Shown: positions 9,701 to 18,650, counted from the first letter of the stretch. The stretch: DNA of 64,000 nt from Desulfobacterales bacterium (GCA_016218685.1 JACRDD010000004.1:310001-374000); one strand, 5' to 3'. Numbers and translations are program-made. Notes: generated from the letters alone by a model not told the origin.

Positions 9701-10450
9701 CCGGCGTTCTTCAGGGTGCAGGCTTGCAACGCTGCCGGCCAATGCAGCGACATGAGCACCGCCGATGTAGGCTCGGCCGAGTACATCCATACCGAGCAAT
9801 TCTCCGATCTGGCCCAGCAGGCGATTCCTTCCTGGGGTTATGCTCAGCTCATCTCCTTGGCGGACGCTCCTCCGGGCGCCAACGGCTTGGCCTGGTGCGG
9901 CATCGATCTGTGCGGATCGGGCGGCGGCATTGCCATGGGCCGGGTTGCGGCTACTACCAGAGTGAATATCGATGTGGCCTACAATGAATACACGGAGGCC
10001 TTGGCTATCGCTCCGGGCTCATACTTCCAGGCTTCCGGACGGCTCGGCGGAAGAATGGCGGCCGCGGATGCCAACAACGGCAAGTTCCTGCTCTCCGGCA
10101 CCTTCACCATTAGGATGCCCGGTCGTCCGGACATCACTCTCGCGATGTATGCCCGTATCGGCTTCACCGCCACGGATGGAACACGCTTCAGCGACGGCGT
10201 GGCCGCAATTACCTACAAAGGGTTGACCTACCAGTTCACGCTGCCCATCCAGCCCGTGGATGGCATCAGCGGTCATGCGGCCCAGCCGCCGCAACCGGTG
10301 GTACCGGCCGTTACCATCCCGCCCACCGGGTGGACCGCGTCCACTGCAGCGGCCCCGACGCCATTGGTTCCCGAGGATATGGATCCGGAGTGTCTGCGGG
10401 TATGGCCCGACTATGTACTAGAAGAATGCCCGGTAAGCGTAGGACCTTAA
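6761..10450 (+). CDS. Lipoprotein with 15 MopE-type metal-binding motifs and a C-terminal Fn3-like module
   Basis: This 1229-residue protein has a lipoprotein signal peptide (lipobox LTGC near residue 20; Ile at +2 fits outer-membrane sorting). Residues about 20-120 form a domain shared with the three following paralogues ([12 protein letters not shown], then a W-Y-LDGR segment). Residues about 125-855 hold 15 copies of the Asp/Asn-rich motif of the CDGIDNNCDG type, spaced by Cys-rich units with a TTCG-GAC core. This is the pattern of the MopE/'putative metal-binding motif' family. Residues from about 862 on form a fibronectin-III-like domain plus a Gly-rich domain with a [10 protein letters not shown] stretch. 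Metal binding is expected from the family; the metal is not known. GTAGGAGGGGG precedes the ATG. Confidence 0.85.
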   Translation: MKKILGMFLWLAVTMALTGCIKEFTPKESVIQLKAGESQTFKAVSDDRTAKLVWYLDGRKVAYDKNTYTYKAEANNGQKPIVHKLIVKEEGGRYVQYYKIAGLPNDFMSSVTWTIKVLPSGCVDGETRETTCGIGACAATGIETCSSGVFGGNTCQPGTPSAEIAGDGIDNDCDGETDETTCVPTAEVCDGVDNDCDNLVDEEIPAEPTTCGIGACAREGQYACVNGGMTDNCQPGAPIAEVAGDGIDNDCDGEVDEAPPCVPTAEVCDGLDNDCDGAVDDGIAATPTTCGVGACAGTGTSSCVNGQIVDSCQAGTPVAEACDGIDNNCDGSVDNGIAATPTTCGIGACARAGQLACVGGAMINTCQAGAPSTETCDGIDNNCDGTVDNGIASQGTTCGQGACASTGELACLNGGMSDSCQPGTPSAEVVGDGVDNDCDGQVDETVCVPTAEACDGIDNDCDGLVDDGIASVPTTCGVGACASTGASSCVNGRMVDSCQVGPPGIEVCDGIDNNCDGAVDDGIAPAPTTCGLGACASTGTSSCVAGQTVDSCVAGTPVAETCDGIDNNCNGAVDDGIAPAPTSCGLGACASTGTSSCVAGQMVDSCAAGTPVAEACNGIDDNCNGSVDDGIAPSPTTCGSGACTGTGTLSCVAGEMVDSCVAGAGSAEICDGIDNNCNGTVDENIASMPTTCGVGACVRTGASSCVAGQMVDSCVAGTPVAEVCDGIDNNCNGTADDGIASTPTTCGVGACTRTGASSCVGGQLVDSCQAGTPVAESCDGIDNNCNGSVDDGIASTPTVCGVGACARNGQLACTGGAMVDSCQPGTPGAVEICDNTIDDNCDGFTDSQDTVACAAGPPAVPTNVQATDCDPVNYDPAHGNITVTWSASQGAAYYRVYRAIFAETNAYSMVADNVTDTSFEYIQTWQADVFSIIGPTPGLSPTADFDRVETGAPYPEREAFINALSDYRDMAMPSLFNFKAPAFFRVQACNAAGQCSDMSTADVGSAEYIHTEQFSDLAQQAIPSWGYAQLISLADAPPGANGLAWCGIDLCGSGGGIAMGRVAATTRVNIDVAYNEYTEALAIAPGSYFQASGRLGGRMAAADANNGKFLLSGTFTIRMPGRPDITLAMYARIGFTATDGTRFSDGVAAITYKGLTYQFTLPIQPVDGISGHAAQPPQPVVPAVTIPPTGWTASTAAAPTPLVPEDMDPECLRVWPDYVLEECPVSVGP
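9347..10450 (+). repeat. 1104-bp direct repeat, copy A (3' end of lipoprotein gene)
   Basis: This stretch matches 13108-14211 over the same length of 1104 bp, with no gap and few base differences. It encodes the C-terminal 367 residues (Fn3-like plus terminal domain). The near identity, compared with the clearly diverged ends of the other two paralogues, points to recent duplication or gene conversion. Confidence 0.9.
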
Positions 10451-10468
10451 CCGGGTCTTAGGGTTAAC

Positions 10469-10542
10469 GATCCGCCGCCGATGCAGGTGGCGGATCGAAG
10501 ATCAGCAACATGATCCAAGCCCCCTGCATCAGGGGGGCTTGG
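10469..10542 (+). terminator. Two successive hairpins after the first MopE-type lipoprotein
   Basis: The first hairpin is GATCCGCC (10469-10476) with GGCGGATC (10489-10496). The second is CCAAGCCCCC with GGGGGCTTGG (10515-10542). No T tract follows. The same hairpin types recur at about the same distance after the stop codons of the paralogues, so they may be terminators or mRNA 3'-end stabilisers. Confidence 0.55.
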
Positions 10543-10565
10543 GTAAACTCAAAAGGGAGGAAGAA

Positions 10566-12161
10566 ATGAAAGTCTTATTTAAGCCATTGCTCGTGATTGG
10601 ACTGGCACTAACTTTGTTCGGCTGTATTACCAAGTACTCGCCGCTACTAACCAATCTTACCATGAAAAATGGCGAGTCCAAGACCTTTACGGCCACCAGC
10701 GATAACCCCAAGGCCAAACTGGAGTGGACCCTGGATGGGAAAAGGGTGGCCTGTGGGGTGGGAGAGTTCAAGTTTGTTGCCCAGAACACCACCTCCAAGC
10801 CCATCGTCAGAAAACTGACCGTAAAGGAAGTGGGCATGGGAATGCTCAGACCAGGGGATAGCGTGACCTGGACGATCACCATAGAGCCAGGAACAGCGCC
10901 CACGCCGACTCCGACGCCTCCGCCGACGGCGACTCCGACGCCTCCGCCGACGGCGACCCCGACACCTCCTCCGACGGCGACTCCGACGCCTCCGCCGACG
11001 GCAACCCCGACGCCTCCGCCGACGGCGACTCCGACGCCTCCGCCGACGGCAACCCCGACTCCCCCTCCGACGGCTACACCGACCCCGCCGCCGACCATCC
11101 CGCCAGTTCCCACCGGTGTATCTGCTACGGATAAAACATCGGGTCTGACCCATGTACAAATCACCTGGAGCGCCAGCCAAGGTGCTACTTCCTATAATCT
11201 TCAGAGGGCTGTTTACAACACTTCGTCCACCTTCGAAACCGTGGGCCAGAACATCACAGCTACTTCCTTCAATTATGTCCAGACCTGGGCTGACGATGTG
11301 CTCGCAATTATCGGGCCGACCCCGGGAATCGCAGGAAATGCGAATGATGCGGCCAAGGTCGATTTCATCGAGGCCCTAAACGCTTACCGCGACGCCGCGC
11401 TGCCGGTTCTGTTTAATTTCAAGGCGCCGGCCTATTTCAGGGTCCAGGCCTGTAATGCTGCGGGTTGCAGCGCTTACAGCACCGCGGATTTCGGCCAGGC
11501 CGAGTACATTCACACCGCCCAATTCTCCGAAGTGGCTCAGCAAGTGATTCCCACCTGGGGATACGCTCAGCTTATCGCTCTGGCGGATGCCCCCTCCGGC
11601 GCCCAGGGTCTTAGCTGGTGCGGCATCGATCTGTGCGGTTCGGGTGGCGGCATCGCCATGGGCCGGGTTCAGTTAGCCGGCACGCGGGTGAGTGTCCGAG
11701 TGGTCTATGAGAACTACACCGAAGTGATGGCCGGCGTCGCCGGCGCCTATGCCGATGTGGACGGAGAACTTGGCGGCAATCATGCGCTTTTGGCCGCCCA
11801 ACGCGGCGAATTCTGGTTGACCGGCGCCTTTACTATCGATCTGTCTGGGGAGACTGCCGTAGACTTGAGCATGTACGCGCATATTTCTGGCAGCGCGACC
11901 CCCAACGATGGTTATGCCAACATCACCTACAATGGTGCCACCTACCAGTTCACGCTGCCTATCGCGCCCATCGACGGCATCAGTGGACATCCGGCTGCAC
12001 CCCCCACGGCCATCGTTCCGGCCAGAACCGACACCGGCAGTTGGACTGCTTCCACCGGTGCCTATCCGGTGCCTTTGAGTCAGGAGGCACCCGATCCCGA
12101 GTGTAACCGCAACTGGACGGAGTACGTCATCAGCGAGTGTCCGGCCAGTGTTGCGCCTTAA
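10566..12161 (+). CDS. Lipoprotein with Thr-Pro linker and Fn3-like C-terminal module
   Basis: The protein has 531 residues. A frame starts 27 nt earlier, but AGGGAGG lies just before the ATG at 10566, where the signal peptide also begins (lipobox LFGC). The N-terminal domain (about 20-115) matches those of the neighbouring paralogues: GESKTFTATSD, then W-LDGKRVA. Residues about 115-180 are a low-complexity TPTPPPTA linker. The C-terminal about 350 residues are an Fn3-like domain and the terminal [10 protein letters not shown]-containing domain. The linker stands where the paralogues carry MopE repeats. Function is unknown; a surface-exposed, spacer-held binding domain is inferred. Confidence 0.83.
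   Translation: MKVLFKPLLVIGLALTLFGCITKYSPLLTNLTMKNGESKTFTATSDNPKAKLEWTLDGKRVACGVGEFKFVAQNTTSKPIVRKLTVKEVGMGMLRPGDSVTWTITIEPGTAPTPTPTPPPTATPTPPPTATPTPPPTATPTPPPTATPTPPPTATPTPPPTATPTPPPTATPTPPPTIPPVPTGVSATDKTSGLTHVQITWSASQGATSYNLQRAVYNTSSTFETVGQNITATSFNYVQTWADDVLAIIGPTPGIAGNANDAAKVDFIEALNAYRDAALPVLFNFKAPAYFRVQACNAAGCSAYSTADFGQAEYIHTAQFSEVAQQVIPTWGYAQLIALADAPSGAQGLSWCGIDLCGSGGGIAMGRVQLAGTRVSVRVVYENYTEVMAGVAGAYADVDGELGGNHALLAAQRGEFWLTGAFTIDLSGETAVDLSMYAHISGSATPNDGYANITYNGATYQFTLPIAPIDGISGHPAAPPTAIVPARTDTGSWTASTGAYPVPLSQEAPDPECNRNWTEYVISECPASVAP
10904..11096 (+). repeat. 24-bp tandem repeats encoding a Thr-Pro linker
   Basis: About eight units of a 24-bp sequence encode TPTPPPTA. The units are nearly identical, so copy number could change by slippage and alter the spacer length between the two folded domains. 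Confidence 0.85.
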
Positions 12162-12174
12162 TGGCAGGGCATTT

Positions 12175-12247
12175 GATCCGCTGAGGCGGCGGATCGACGC
12201 ATAAACGCATAACCAGGCCAAGCTCCCTGATTTCAGGGGGCTTGGCC
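12175..12247 (+). terminator. Two hairpins after the second lipoprotein paralogue
   Basis: GATCCGC (12175-12181) pairs with GCGGATC (12189-12195). GGCCAAGC followed by TCCCTGA pairs with TCAGGGGGCTTGGCC (12216-12247, one mismatch). The order and motifs match the 10469-10542 pair. No T tract follows. Confidence 0.5.
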
Positions 12248-12414
12248 ATCTCTCCGAAAAAAGCATCCGAGAGTCGGGATGCTCGAGATCCAAAGAAATA
12301 TCTCCCTAATCGCAGATTCCCCAAAGAGCATGCAAACATCTGCATGGGGCAACTTGTTTTCATGCTCTTTGTGGAATACGCGGCAAGAACCTGGAGTAAA
12401 GAAAGGGGGCAGCA

Positions 12415-14211
12415 ATGAGGTCAATATTTAGGAGCGTTGTCTTGCTGGCACTGGCGCTGATATTATTCGGCTGTATTTCGGATTTTTCGCCCAGTCAAAA
12501 AACCGTTAAACTCAAACAAGGGGAAAGTCAAACCTTCAAAGCCGTCAGTGACAATCCGAAAGCCCGATTGGACTGGTATCTGGACGGCAAGAAGGTGGCA
12601 GAAGGAAAAGGTAGCTTTACTTTTACCGCGGAACAATTGTCTGGGCATAAACCCGCGCTCCATTTGCTGGCTGCTGTAGAGATCAGCAAAGCGACAGCAA
12701 AGATTTTGAAGAATGAAGCGTTGCAGCAAAAAGTCTCCGATGCGGTAAAGTGGAAGATCATCGTTAAGGCACACGGCCCGAAACCCACTCCGACGCCGAA
12801 GCCGACCCCGACGCCAGCACCGACTGCGACCCCTACGCCAGCCCCGACTGCGACCCCTACGCCAGTACCGACCGCGACCCCTACGCCAGCACCGACCGCG
12901 ACCCCGACCCCAGCCCCGACTGCGACCCCGACGCCGGCACCGACCGCGACGCCGACCCCAGCCCCGACTGCGACCCCGACGCCTGTACCGACCGCGACGC
13001 CAACACCGACAGCAACGCCGACCCCGACCCCGACAGCAACACCGACTGCTACACCGACGCCGACAGCGACCCCGACACCAGTGCCTACAATTCCACCCGT
13101 GCCCGCTAACGTGCAGGCCACGGACTGCGACCCGGTCAACTACGATCCGGCGCATGGCAACATCACCGTGACCTGGAGTGCGTCCCAAGGTGCCGCATAC
13201 TACCGAGTCTATCGCGCCATCTTTGCTGAAACCAACGCGTACTCCATGGTCGCCGATAATGTTACCGATACTTCGTTCGAGTACATCCAAACTTGGCAAG
13301 CCGATGTCTTCAGCATCATCGGACCGACGCCCGGCCTTTCGCCCACGGCTGACTTCGACCGCGTTGAAACCGGGGCTCCCTACCCAGAGCGGGAGGCTTT
13401 CATCAATGCCTTGTCCGACTATCGCGACATGGCCATGCCTGCCCTGTTCAACTTCAAGGCCCCGGCGTTCTTCAGGGTGCAGGCTTGCAACGCTGCCGGC
13501 CAATGCAGCGACATGAGCACCGCCGATGCCGGCTCGGCCGAGTACATCCATACCGAGCAATTCTCCGATCTGGCCCAGCAGGCGATTCCTTCCTGGGGTT
13601 ATGCCCAGCTCATCTCCTTGGCGGATGCTCCTCCGGGCGCCAACGGCTTGGCCTGGTGCGGCATCGACCTGTGCGGATCGGGCGGCGGCATTGCCATGGG
13701 CCGGGTTGCGGCTACTACCAGAGTGAATATCGATGTGGCCTACGATCAATACACGGAAGCTTTGGATACCGTTCCGGGCTCGTACTTTGAGGCTTCTGGA
13801 CGGCTTGGTGGAAGAATGGCGGCTGCTGATGCCAATAATGGCAAGTTCCTGTTGTCCGGCACCTTCACTATTAACATGCCCGGTCGACCGACCATCGATC
13901 TCGCGATGTATGCCCGTATCGGCTTCACCGCTACAGATGGAACACGCTTTAGCGACGGCGTGGCCGCAATTACTTACAAAGGGTTGACCTACCAGTTCAC
14001 TTTGCCGATCCAGCCCATGGATGGCATCAGCGGTCATCCGGCCCAGCCGCCGCAACCGGTGGTACCGGCCGTTACCATCCCGCCCACCGGCTGGACCGCG
14101 TCCACTGCAGCTGTCCCGACGCCATTGGTTCCCGAGGATATGGATCCGGAGTGCCTGCGGGTATGGCCCGACTATGTTTTAGAAGAATGCCCGGGTTCTA
14201 TAGCGCCTTAG
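12415..14211 (+). CDS. Lipoprotein with long Thr-Pro linker and Fn3-like C-terminal module
   Basis: This 598-residue paralogue has a signal peptide with lipobox LFGC and the shared N-terminal domain ([12 protein letters not shown], then [10 protein letters not shown]), here with an extra helical stretch around residues 85-120. Residues about 122-227 are a TPTPAPTA-type linker, longer than in the preceding paralogue. The C-terminal 367 residues are nearly identical to those of the 1229-residue MopE-type protein, which shows module swapping within the family. GAAAGGGGG lies before the ATG. Function is unknown. The 250-bp upstream gap holds the hairpins of the previous gene and presumably this gene's promoter. 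Confidence 0.83.
   Translation: MRSIFRSVVLLALALILFGCISDFSPSQKTVKLKQGESQTFKAVSDNPKARLDWYLDGKKVAEGKGSFTFTAEQLSGHKPALHLLAAVEISKATAKILKNEALQQKVSDAVKWKIIVKAHGPKPTPTPKPTPTPAPTATPTPAPTATPTPVPTATPTPAPTATPTPAPTATPTPAPTATPTPAPTATPTPVPTATPTPTATPTPTPTATPTATPTPTATPTPVPTIPPVPANVQATDCDPVNYDPAHGNITVTWSASQGAAYYRVYRAIFAETNAYSMVADNVTDTSFEYIQTWQADVFSIIGPTPGLSPTADFDRVETGAPYPEREAFINALSDYRDMAMPALFNFKAPAFFRVQACNAAGQCSDMSTADAGSAEYIHTEQFSDLAQQAIPSWGYAQLISLADAPPGANGLAWCGIDLCGSGGGIAMGRVAATTRVNIDVAYDQYTEALDTVPGSYFEASGRLGGRMAAADANNGKFLLSGTFTINMPGRPTIDLAMYARIGFTATDGTRFSDGVAAITYKGLTYQFTLPIQPMDGISGHPAQPPQPVVPAVTIPPTGWTASTAAVPTPLVPEDMDPECLRVWPDYVLEECPGSIAP
12781..13095 (+). repeat. Low-complexity tandem repeats encoding TPTPAPTA linker
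   Basis: The sequence is built from 24-bp units reading TPTPAPTA or TPTPVPTA, degrading to 6-12-bp TPTPTA units toward the 3' end. It is a likely hot spot for length change by slipped-strand pairing. Confidence 0.85.
13108..14211 (+). repeat. 1104-bp direct repeat, copy B
   Basis: This stretch matches 9347-10450 without gaps. Differences at protein level are a handful of substitutions, for example in the segment after the [10 protein letters not shown] motif and at the last four residues. Confidence 0.9.
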
Positions 14212-14267
14212 CCTTTTTGGGTCGAGGCGTTGACGGGATAGTGGCTCAACAACCAAGCATACGGCAT

Positions 14268-14301
14268 GGCCAAGCCCCCGAGTTTCATCGGGGGCTTGGC
14301 C
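14268..14301 (+). terminator. GC-rich hairpin after the third lipoprotein paralogue
   Basis: GGCCAAGCCCCCGA pairs with TCGGGGGCTTGGCC (14-bp perfect stem, short loop), about 57 nt after the stop codon. It is the same CCAAGCCCCC hairpin as at 10515 and 12216. No T tract follows. Confidence 0.55.
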
Positions 14302-14363
14302 CGAACAGCTCCGCGAAGATTTAGCGTATTTTGGCATAGGAGAGGGAAGAAAGGGAGGCAGAC

Positions 14364-17300
14364 ATGGCTCGCAAATTGTTGTTACTTCTCGTTATCGCTT
14401 TCACGTTGGTCTTCTCGGGTTGTATCACCAGTTACACTCCCAAAGAGAGTGTGGTGGAACTGGCATCGCGTGGGACGCAAGTCTTCACGGCTGTCAGCGA
14501 CGATGCAACCGCGCGACTGGTATGGTATCTGGACGGTAGAAGAGTCGCCTACGGACAGACCCGATATACTTTCAATGCCGAACAGAACATCGGGACAACG
14601 ATCATCACCCATCAATTGATCGTGCGCGAAGAGGGCGGCCGGAATGCTCTTTACTACAAGTATTCAGGGATGCCCGCGCCTTCGGTAACTTGGACCATCC
14701 GGGTCATGCCGCCATCCCTGCCGGCGCCGTGCTATCTGGACGAGGATGGTGATGGATATGGCGATGTCGCCAAAATGGTGCAATCGAACACTCCGCCCGC
14801 AAACTGCCTCAAAGACAAAACCGACTGTAACGACGACGATGAGGCCGTGCATCCCGGCGCCGCCGAAGTGTGCGGGGACGCCATCGACCAGGATTGCAGC
14901 GGGGCGGACCTGACCTGCCCGGTCGATCCCAACGATGTGGACAACGATGGCGACGGCGTGACCGAAAATCAAGGGGATTGCAACGACGCCAGCCCCACCG
15001 TGCATCCCGGTGCCGCCGAAGTGTGCGGGGACGCCATCGACCAGGATTGCAACGGTGCGGACTTGATCTGCCCGCCCAACCCGAATGATGTGGACAACGA
15101 CGGCGACGGCGTGACCGAAAACCAGGGCGACTGCAACGATGGCAATGCAGCCATCCTGCCGGGCGCCAACGATATCTGTGGAGACGGCATCGACCAGGAT
15201 TGCAGCGGCGCGGATACGATCTGCCCACCCGGCCCCCTGGATACCGACAACGACGGCGACGGGCTTACCGAAAACCAAGGCGACTGCAACGATGCCAACC
15301 CCGCCATTTTTGCCGGCGCCACCGATATATGCGGTGATCAGATCGACCAGGATTGCAGTGGCGCGGACGCCGTCTGCCCGCCCGGTCCCAGCGATACCGA
15401 CGACGACGGCGATAGTTATACGGAGAACGAAGGCGACTGCAACGACGGTAACGCCAGCATCTTCCCCGGTGCCAACGATGTGTGCGGTGATGGTGTGGAC
15501 CAGGACTGCAGCGGCGGCGATGAAATCTGCCCGCCAGACCCCAACAACAGCGACGATGACAACGATGGATTCACGGAGAATCAGGGCGATTGCAATGACA
15601 GCAATCCCGCGGTGCGCCCCGGCGCCGCCGAAAGCTGCAACAACCTCGATGACAACTGCAATGGGCAGACGGACGAAGGCGTTCGGGTATCCTTCTACCG
15701 GGATTCGGATGGCGACACCTACGGCAGCGCCGCCGCCGCCGTTCAGGCGTGCGTGGCGCCGGCCGGGTATGTCGCCGACCATAGCGATTGCGACGATGCC
15801 GTGGCCACGGTGCATCCCAATGCCACGGAAATCTGCAACAACATCGACGAGGATTGCGACGGCCAAACCGATGAGGGCGTGTTGCTGACCTTCTACCAGG
15901 ATGGCGATCGCGACACCTTCGGTAATGCTGCGATGAGCACCCAGGCCTGCGCGGCCCCCAACGGCTATGTCACCAGCAGCAACGACTGCGATGATACGCG
16001 GGCTGCGGTTCATCCCGAAGCCACGGAAACCTGCAATGGGCTGGACGACAACTGTAACGCCCAGACCGACGAGGGCGTGCTGCTGACCTTCTACCGGGAT
16101 GCGGACAACGATGCCTACGGCAACGCCGCCGCAACCACCCAGGCCTGCACGCCACCGGCCGGCTACGTTACCAGCAGCAACGACTGCAACGATACGGTGG
16201 CATCGATCCATCCGGGCGCGAGCGAAATCTGCAACACGTTTGACGACAACTGTAACGGCTCGGTGGATGAAGGGGTGTTGCTGACCTTCTACCGGGATGC
16301 GGACAACGATACTTACGGCAACGCCGCGGCCACCGTCCAGGCCTGCGCGGCACCGGCCGGTTACGCCACCAGCAGCAGCGACTGCAACGATACCCTGGCT
16401 GCCGTTCACCCAGGCGCCAGCGAAACGTGCAACGAGGTGGATGACAACTGCAACGGCATGTCGGATGAACCTTACCTGACCTTCTACCAGGATGCCGATA
16501 GCGACAGCCACGGCCTTATCTCGGCGACGACCAGGGCCTGCGCGGCGCCGGGTGGTTACGTCAGCAGCAACGACGATTGCAACGACACGTTGGCCAGCGT
16601 CTATCCCGGTGCGAACGAAACATGCAACGGAATTGACGAAAACTGCAACGGCGCGGTGGATGAGGGCGTGTTGATCACCTTCTACCGGGATGCCGACAAC
16701 GATACCTACGGCAACGCCACCGCCACCACCCAGGCCTGCACGGTGCCGGCCGGTTATGTCGCTACCAGCAGCGACTGCAACGATACGGTGGCCTCGATCC
16801 ATCCGGGTGCGAGCGAGACCTGCAACACAGCGGACGACAACTGCAACGGCTCGGTGGACGAGGGCGTGTTGGTGACCTTCTACCAGGATGCCGACAGCGA
16901 CAGCTACGGGAACGCCACCGCCACTACCCAGGCCTGCACGGTACCGGCCGGTTACGTTGCCACCAGCAACGACTGCAACGACACGGTGGCTTCGATCCAT
17001 CCGGGCGCGAGCGAGACCTGCAACGCGGCGGACGACAACTGCAACGGTTCGGTGGATGAAGGGGTGTTGCTCACCTTCTACCGGGATGCCGACCGCGACA
17101 CATACGGTAACGCGGGCATTACCACCCAAGCTTGCGCAGTGCCCAGTGGCTACACCACCAACAGCACCGATTGCAACGACGGCTTGGCATCCGTCCATCC
17201 CGGCGCCGCGGAAATCTGCAATACGCTGGACGAAGATTGCGATGGCACAGTGGACGAGGGTGTCCTGCTGACCTTCTATGCCGATCAGGACAGCGATGGT

Positions 17301-18491
17301 CACGGTAATTCGGCCAGTGTCAGACAGGCATGCAGCGCCCCCGCGAACTACGTGGCCAGCGCCGACGACTGCAATGATGGCAACGCGGCGATCAACCCCG
17401 GCGCCGCGGAGACCTGTAACCAGGCCGACGACAACTGCAATGGTTCCACCGATGAAGGCGACGTCTGTGTGGTAGCCATTCCCGAGGCACCGCTTAACGT
17501 GGTGGCGACCGATATTACCTCCGGCCGCACGGATATCCAGGTAACCTGGACCGCAAGCCAGGGCGCCGCCTTCTACAGGGTCTACCGTGCCGTCTATGCG
17601 CAGAACGGGAATTACATACCGGTCGGCGACAACATCACCGAAACCAGCTTCGTCTATACCCAGGACTTTGCGGCCGATGTCCTCGACCAGGTTGGTCCTT
17701 TCCCCCAGGGAGATGATTACCTGCTCAATCTGGAGGCCTACCGTCAACAGATAGTGCCCTACCTGTTTAATTTCAAGGCGCCGGCCTTTTTCAGAGTGGA
17801 GGCTTGCAATGCAGATGGGGACTGTAGCGATCTAAGCGCCGCCGATGCCGGCCAGGCGGAGTTCATTCATACGGCCGCTTATTCCGAAGTGGCCCAGATG
17901 ATTACTCCGCTGTGGTTCCATCCCATCCTGGTAACCTTCGGCAGTCTCCCCTCGGGCGCGAATGCATTGAGCTGGTGCGGAATCGACTTCTGCGGCCCGG
18001 CCGGCGGAATGTACATGGGGCGTTTGAATGGTACCATGTATAGTCCGCAGTTGGATGTGTACTATGAAAACTACACCGATGGATGGATGAATCATTCGGC
18101 GGCTCGCTTCTGGGTCGACGGATACCTCGGCGGTCTGCAAAGGGGTATAGCCACTAGTCAAACCATAAGGATCTCAGGAAACTTCGATGCCACCTTCGGT
18201 GCCATCCAGGCGAGATTGTTCTCCTATTTTTCGATTCCATTGTCATCTGGTACGAACGATGGCTATGTCACGGTCACTTACAAAGGCGCTGCATACCAAT
18301 TCGCATTGCCCATTAATGCGGAAACGGCTGAGATTCGGCTGATGGAGCAGCTCGCACCAGCCAGGAACGACGCGGACTATACGGTGAGTAGAAACACTAC
18401 CGCCTATCCGGTGCCTTTTGCCGAGGAGCCGCTCACCGATTGCCCGCTCTGGTCGGAGGACCTGGCAGTGCAATGCAACCGGATCCCTTAG
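14364..18491 (+). CDS. Lipoprotein with 15 MopE/thrombospondin-3-like metal-binding repeats and Fn3-like end
   Basis: This 1375-residue paralogue has a signal peptide with lipobox FSGC and the shared N-terminal domain (residues about 20-110). Residues about 122-1036 hold two repeat classes. Five units combine a DNDGDG-type calcium-like loop, GDCND and CGDxIDQDCSGAD. Ten longer units of about 70 residues combine LTFYRDAD-DTYGNA, a Cys-Ala-Pro-Gly-Tyr segment, DCND and CN--DDNCNG-VDEGV. The C-terminal about 340 residues are the Fn3-like domain and a diverged terminal domain (GIDFCGPAGG). The Asp density indicates a divalent-metal-binding, rigid surface protein; this is inference from the repeat family. 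GGGAGG precedes the ATG. Confidence 0.85.
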   Translation: MARKLLLLLVIAFTLVFSGCITSYTPKESVVELASRGTQVFTAVSDDATARLVWYLDGRRVAYGQTRYTFNAEQNIGTTIITHQLIVREEGGRNALYYKYSGMPAPSVTWTIRVMPPSLPAPCYLDEDGDGYGDVAKMVQSNTPPANCLKDKTDCNDDDEAVHPGAAEVCGDAIDQDCSGADLTCPVDPNDVDNDGDGVTENQGDCNDASPTVHPGAAEVCGDAIDQDCNGADLICPPNPNDVDNDGDGVTENQGDCNDGNAAILPGANDICGDGIDQDCSGADTICPPGPLDTDNDGDGLTENQGDCNDANPAIFAGATDICGDQIDQDCSGADAVCPPGPSDTDDDGDSYTENEGDCNDGNASIFPGANDVCGDGVDQDCSGGDEICPPDPNNSDDDNDGFTENQGDCNDSNPAVRPGAAESCNNLDDNCNGQTDEGVRVSFYRDSDGDTYGSAAAAVQACVAPAGYVADHSDCDDAVATVHPNATEICNNIDEDCDGQTDEGVLLTFYQDGDRDTFGNAAMSTQACAAPNGYVTSSNDCDDTRAAVHPEATETCNGLDDNCNAQTDEGVLLTFYRDADNDAYGNAAATTQACTPPAGYVTSSNDCNDTVASIHPGASEICNTFDDNCNGSVDEGVLLTFYRDADNDTYGNAAATVQACAAPAGYATSSSDCNDTLAAVHPGASETCNEVDDNCNGMSDEPYLTFYQDADSDSHGLISATTRACAAPGGYVSSNDDCNDTLASVYPGANETCNGIDENCNGAVDEGVLITFYRDADNDTYGNATATTQACTVPAGYVATSSDCNDTVASIHPGASETCNTADDNCNGSVDEGVLVTFYQDADSDSYGNATATTQACTVPAGYVATSNDCNDTVASIHPGASETCNAADDNCNGSVDEGVLLTFYRDADRDTYGNAGITTQACAVPSGYTTNSTDCNDGLASVHPGAAEICNTLDEDCDGTVDEGVLLTFYADQDSDGHGNSASVRQACSAPANYVASADDCNDGNAAINPGAAETCNQADDNCNGSTDEGDVCVVAIPEAPLNVVATDITSGRTDIQVTWTASQGAAFYRVYRAVYAQNGNYIPVGDNITETSFVYTQDFAADVLDQVGPFPQGDDYLLNLEAYRQQIVPYLFNFKAPAFFRVEACNADGDCSDLSAADAGQAEFIHTAAYSEVAQMITPLWFHPILVTFGSLPSGANALSWCGIDFCGPAGGMYMGRLNGTMYSPQLDVYYENYTDGWMNHSAARFWVDGYLGGLQRGIATSQTIRISGNFDATFGAIQARLFSYFSIPLSSGTNDGYVTVTYKGAAYQFALPINAETAEIRLMEQLAPARNDADYTVSRNTTAYPVPFAEEPLTDCPLWSEDLAVQCNRIP

Positions 18492-18537
18492 GATGAGGTA
18501 CATGATCCACATTTGCAAATAATGTCGGTCTTATAGT

Positions 18538-18622
18538 CCAGCCCCCGGCCCACCCGCCGGGGGCTTGGCGCCCACAGTTGATTTCGGGCCATTCCCGTTG
18601 TACGGTATGGCCCGAAAGCTTT
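18538..18622 (+). terminator. Hairpin pair ending the lipoprotein cluster
   Basis: The first hairpin (18538-18568) is the CC-AGCCCCCGGC / GCCGGGGGCTTGG type seen after the other paralogues. The second is an 11-bp perfect stem, TTTCGGGCCAT (18582-18592) with ATGGCCCGAAA (18607-18617), followed by GCTTTT. It is a good candidate intrinsic terminator separating this cluster from the next gene. Confidence 0.65.
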
Positions 18623-18650
18623 TATAACCAACCCTTACGGATAAGGACAA

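Noticed and set aside
7051-9799. Long minus-strand frames opposite the MopE-type repeat gene
   Set aside because: They are shadows produced by the repetitive, GC-rich coding sequence on the + strand; they lack starts with binding sites and known domains.
10904-13095. Tandem repeats considered as a CRISPR array
   Set aside because: The 24-bp units are contiguous, have no spacers, and encode in-frame Thr-Pro linkers.
14664-17747. 1027-codon minus-strand frame opposite the fourth lipoprotein
   Set aside because: It mirrors the Asp-rich repeats (reads as Val/Ile/Ala repeats) and has no signal, binding site or family; treated as a shadow frame.
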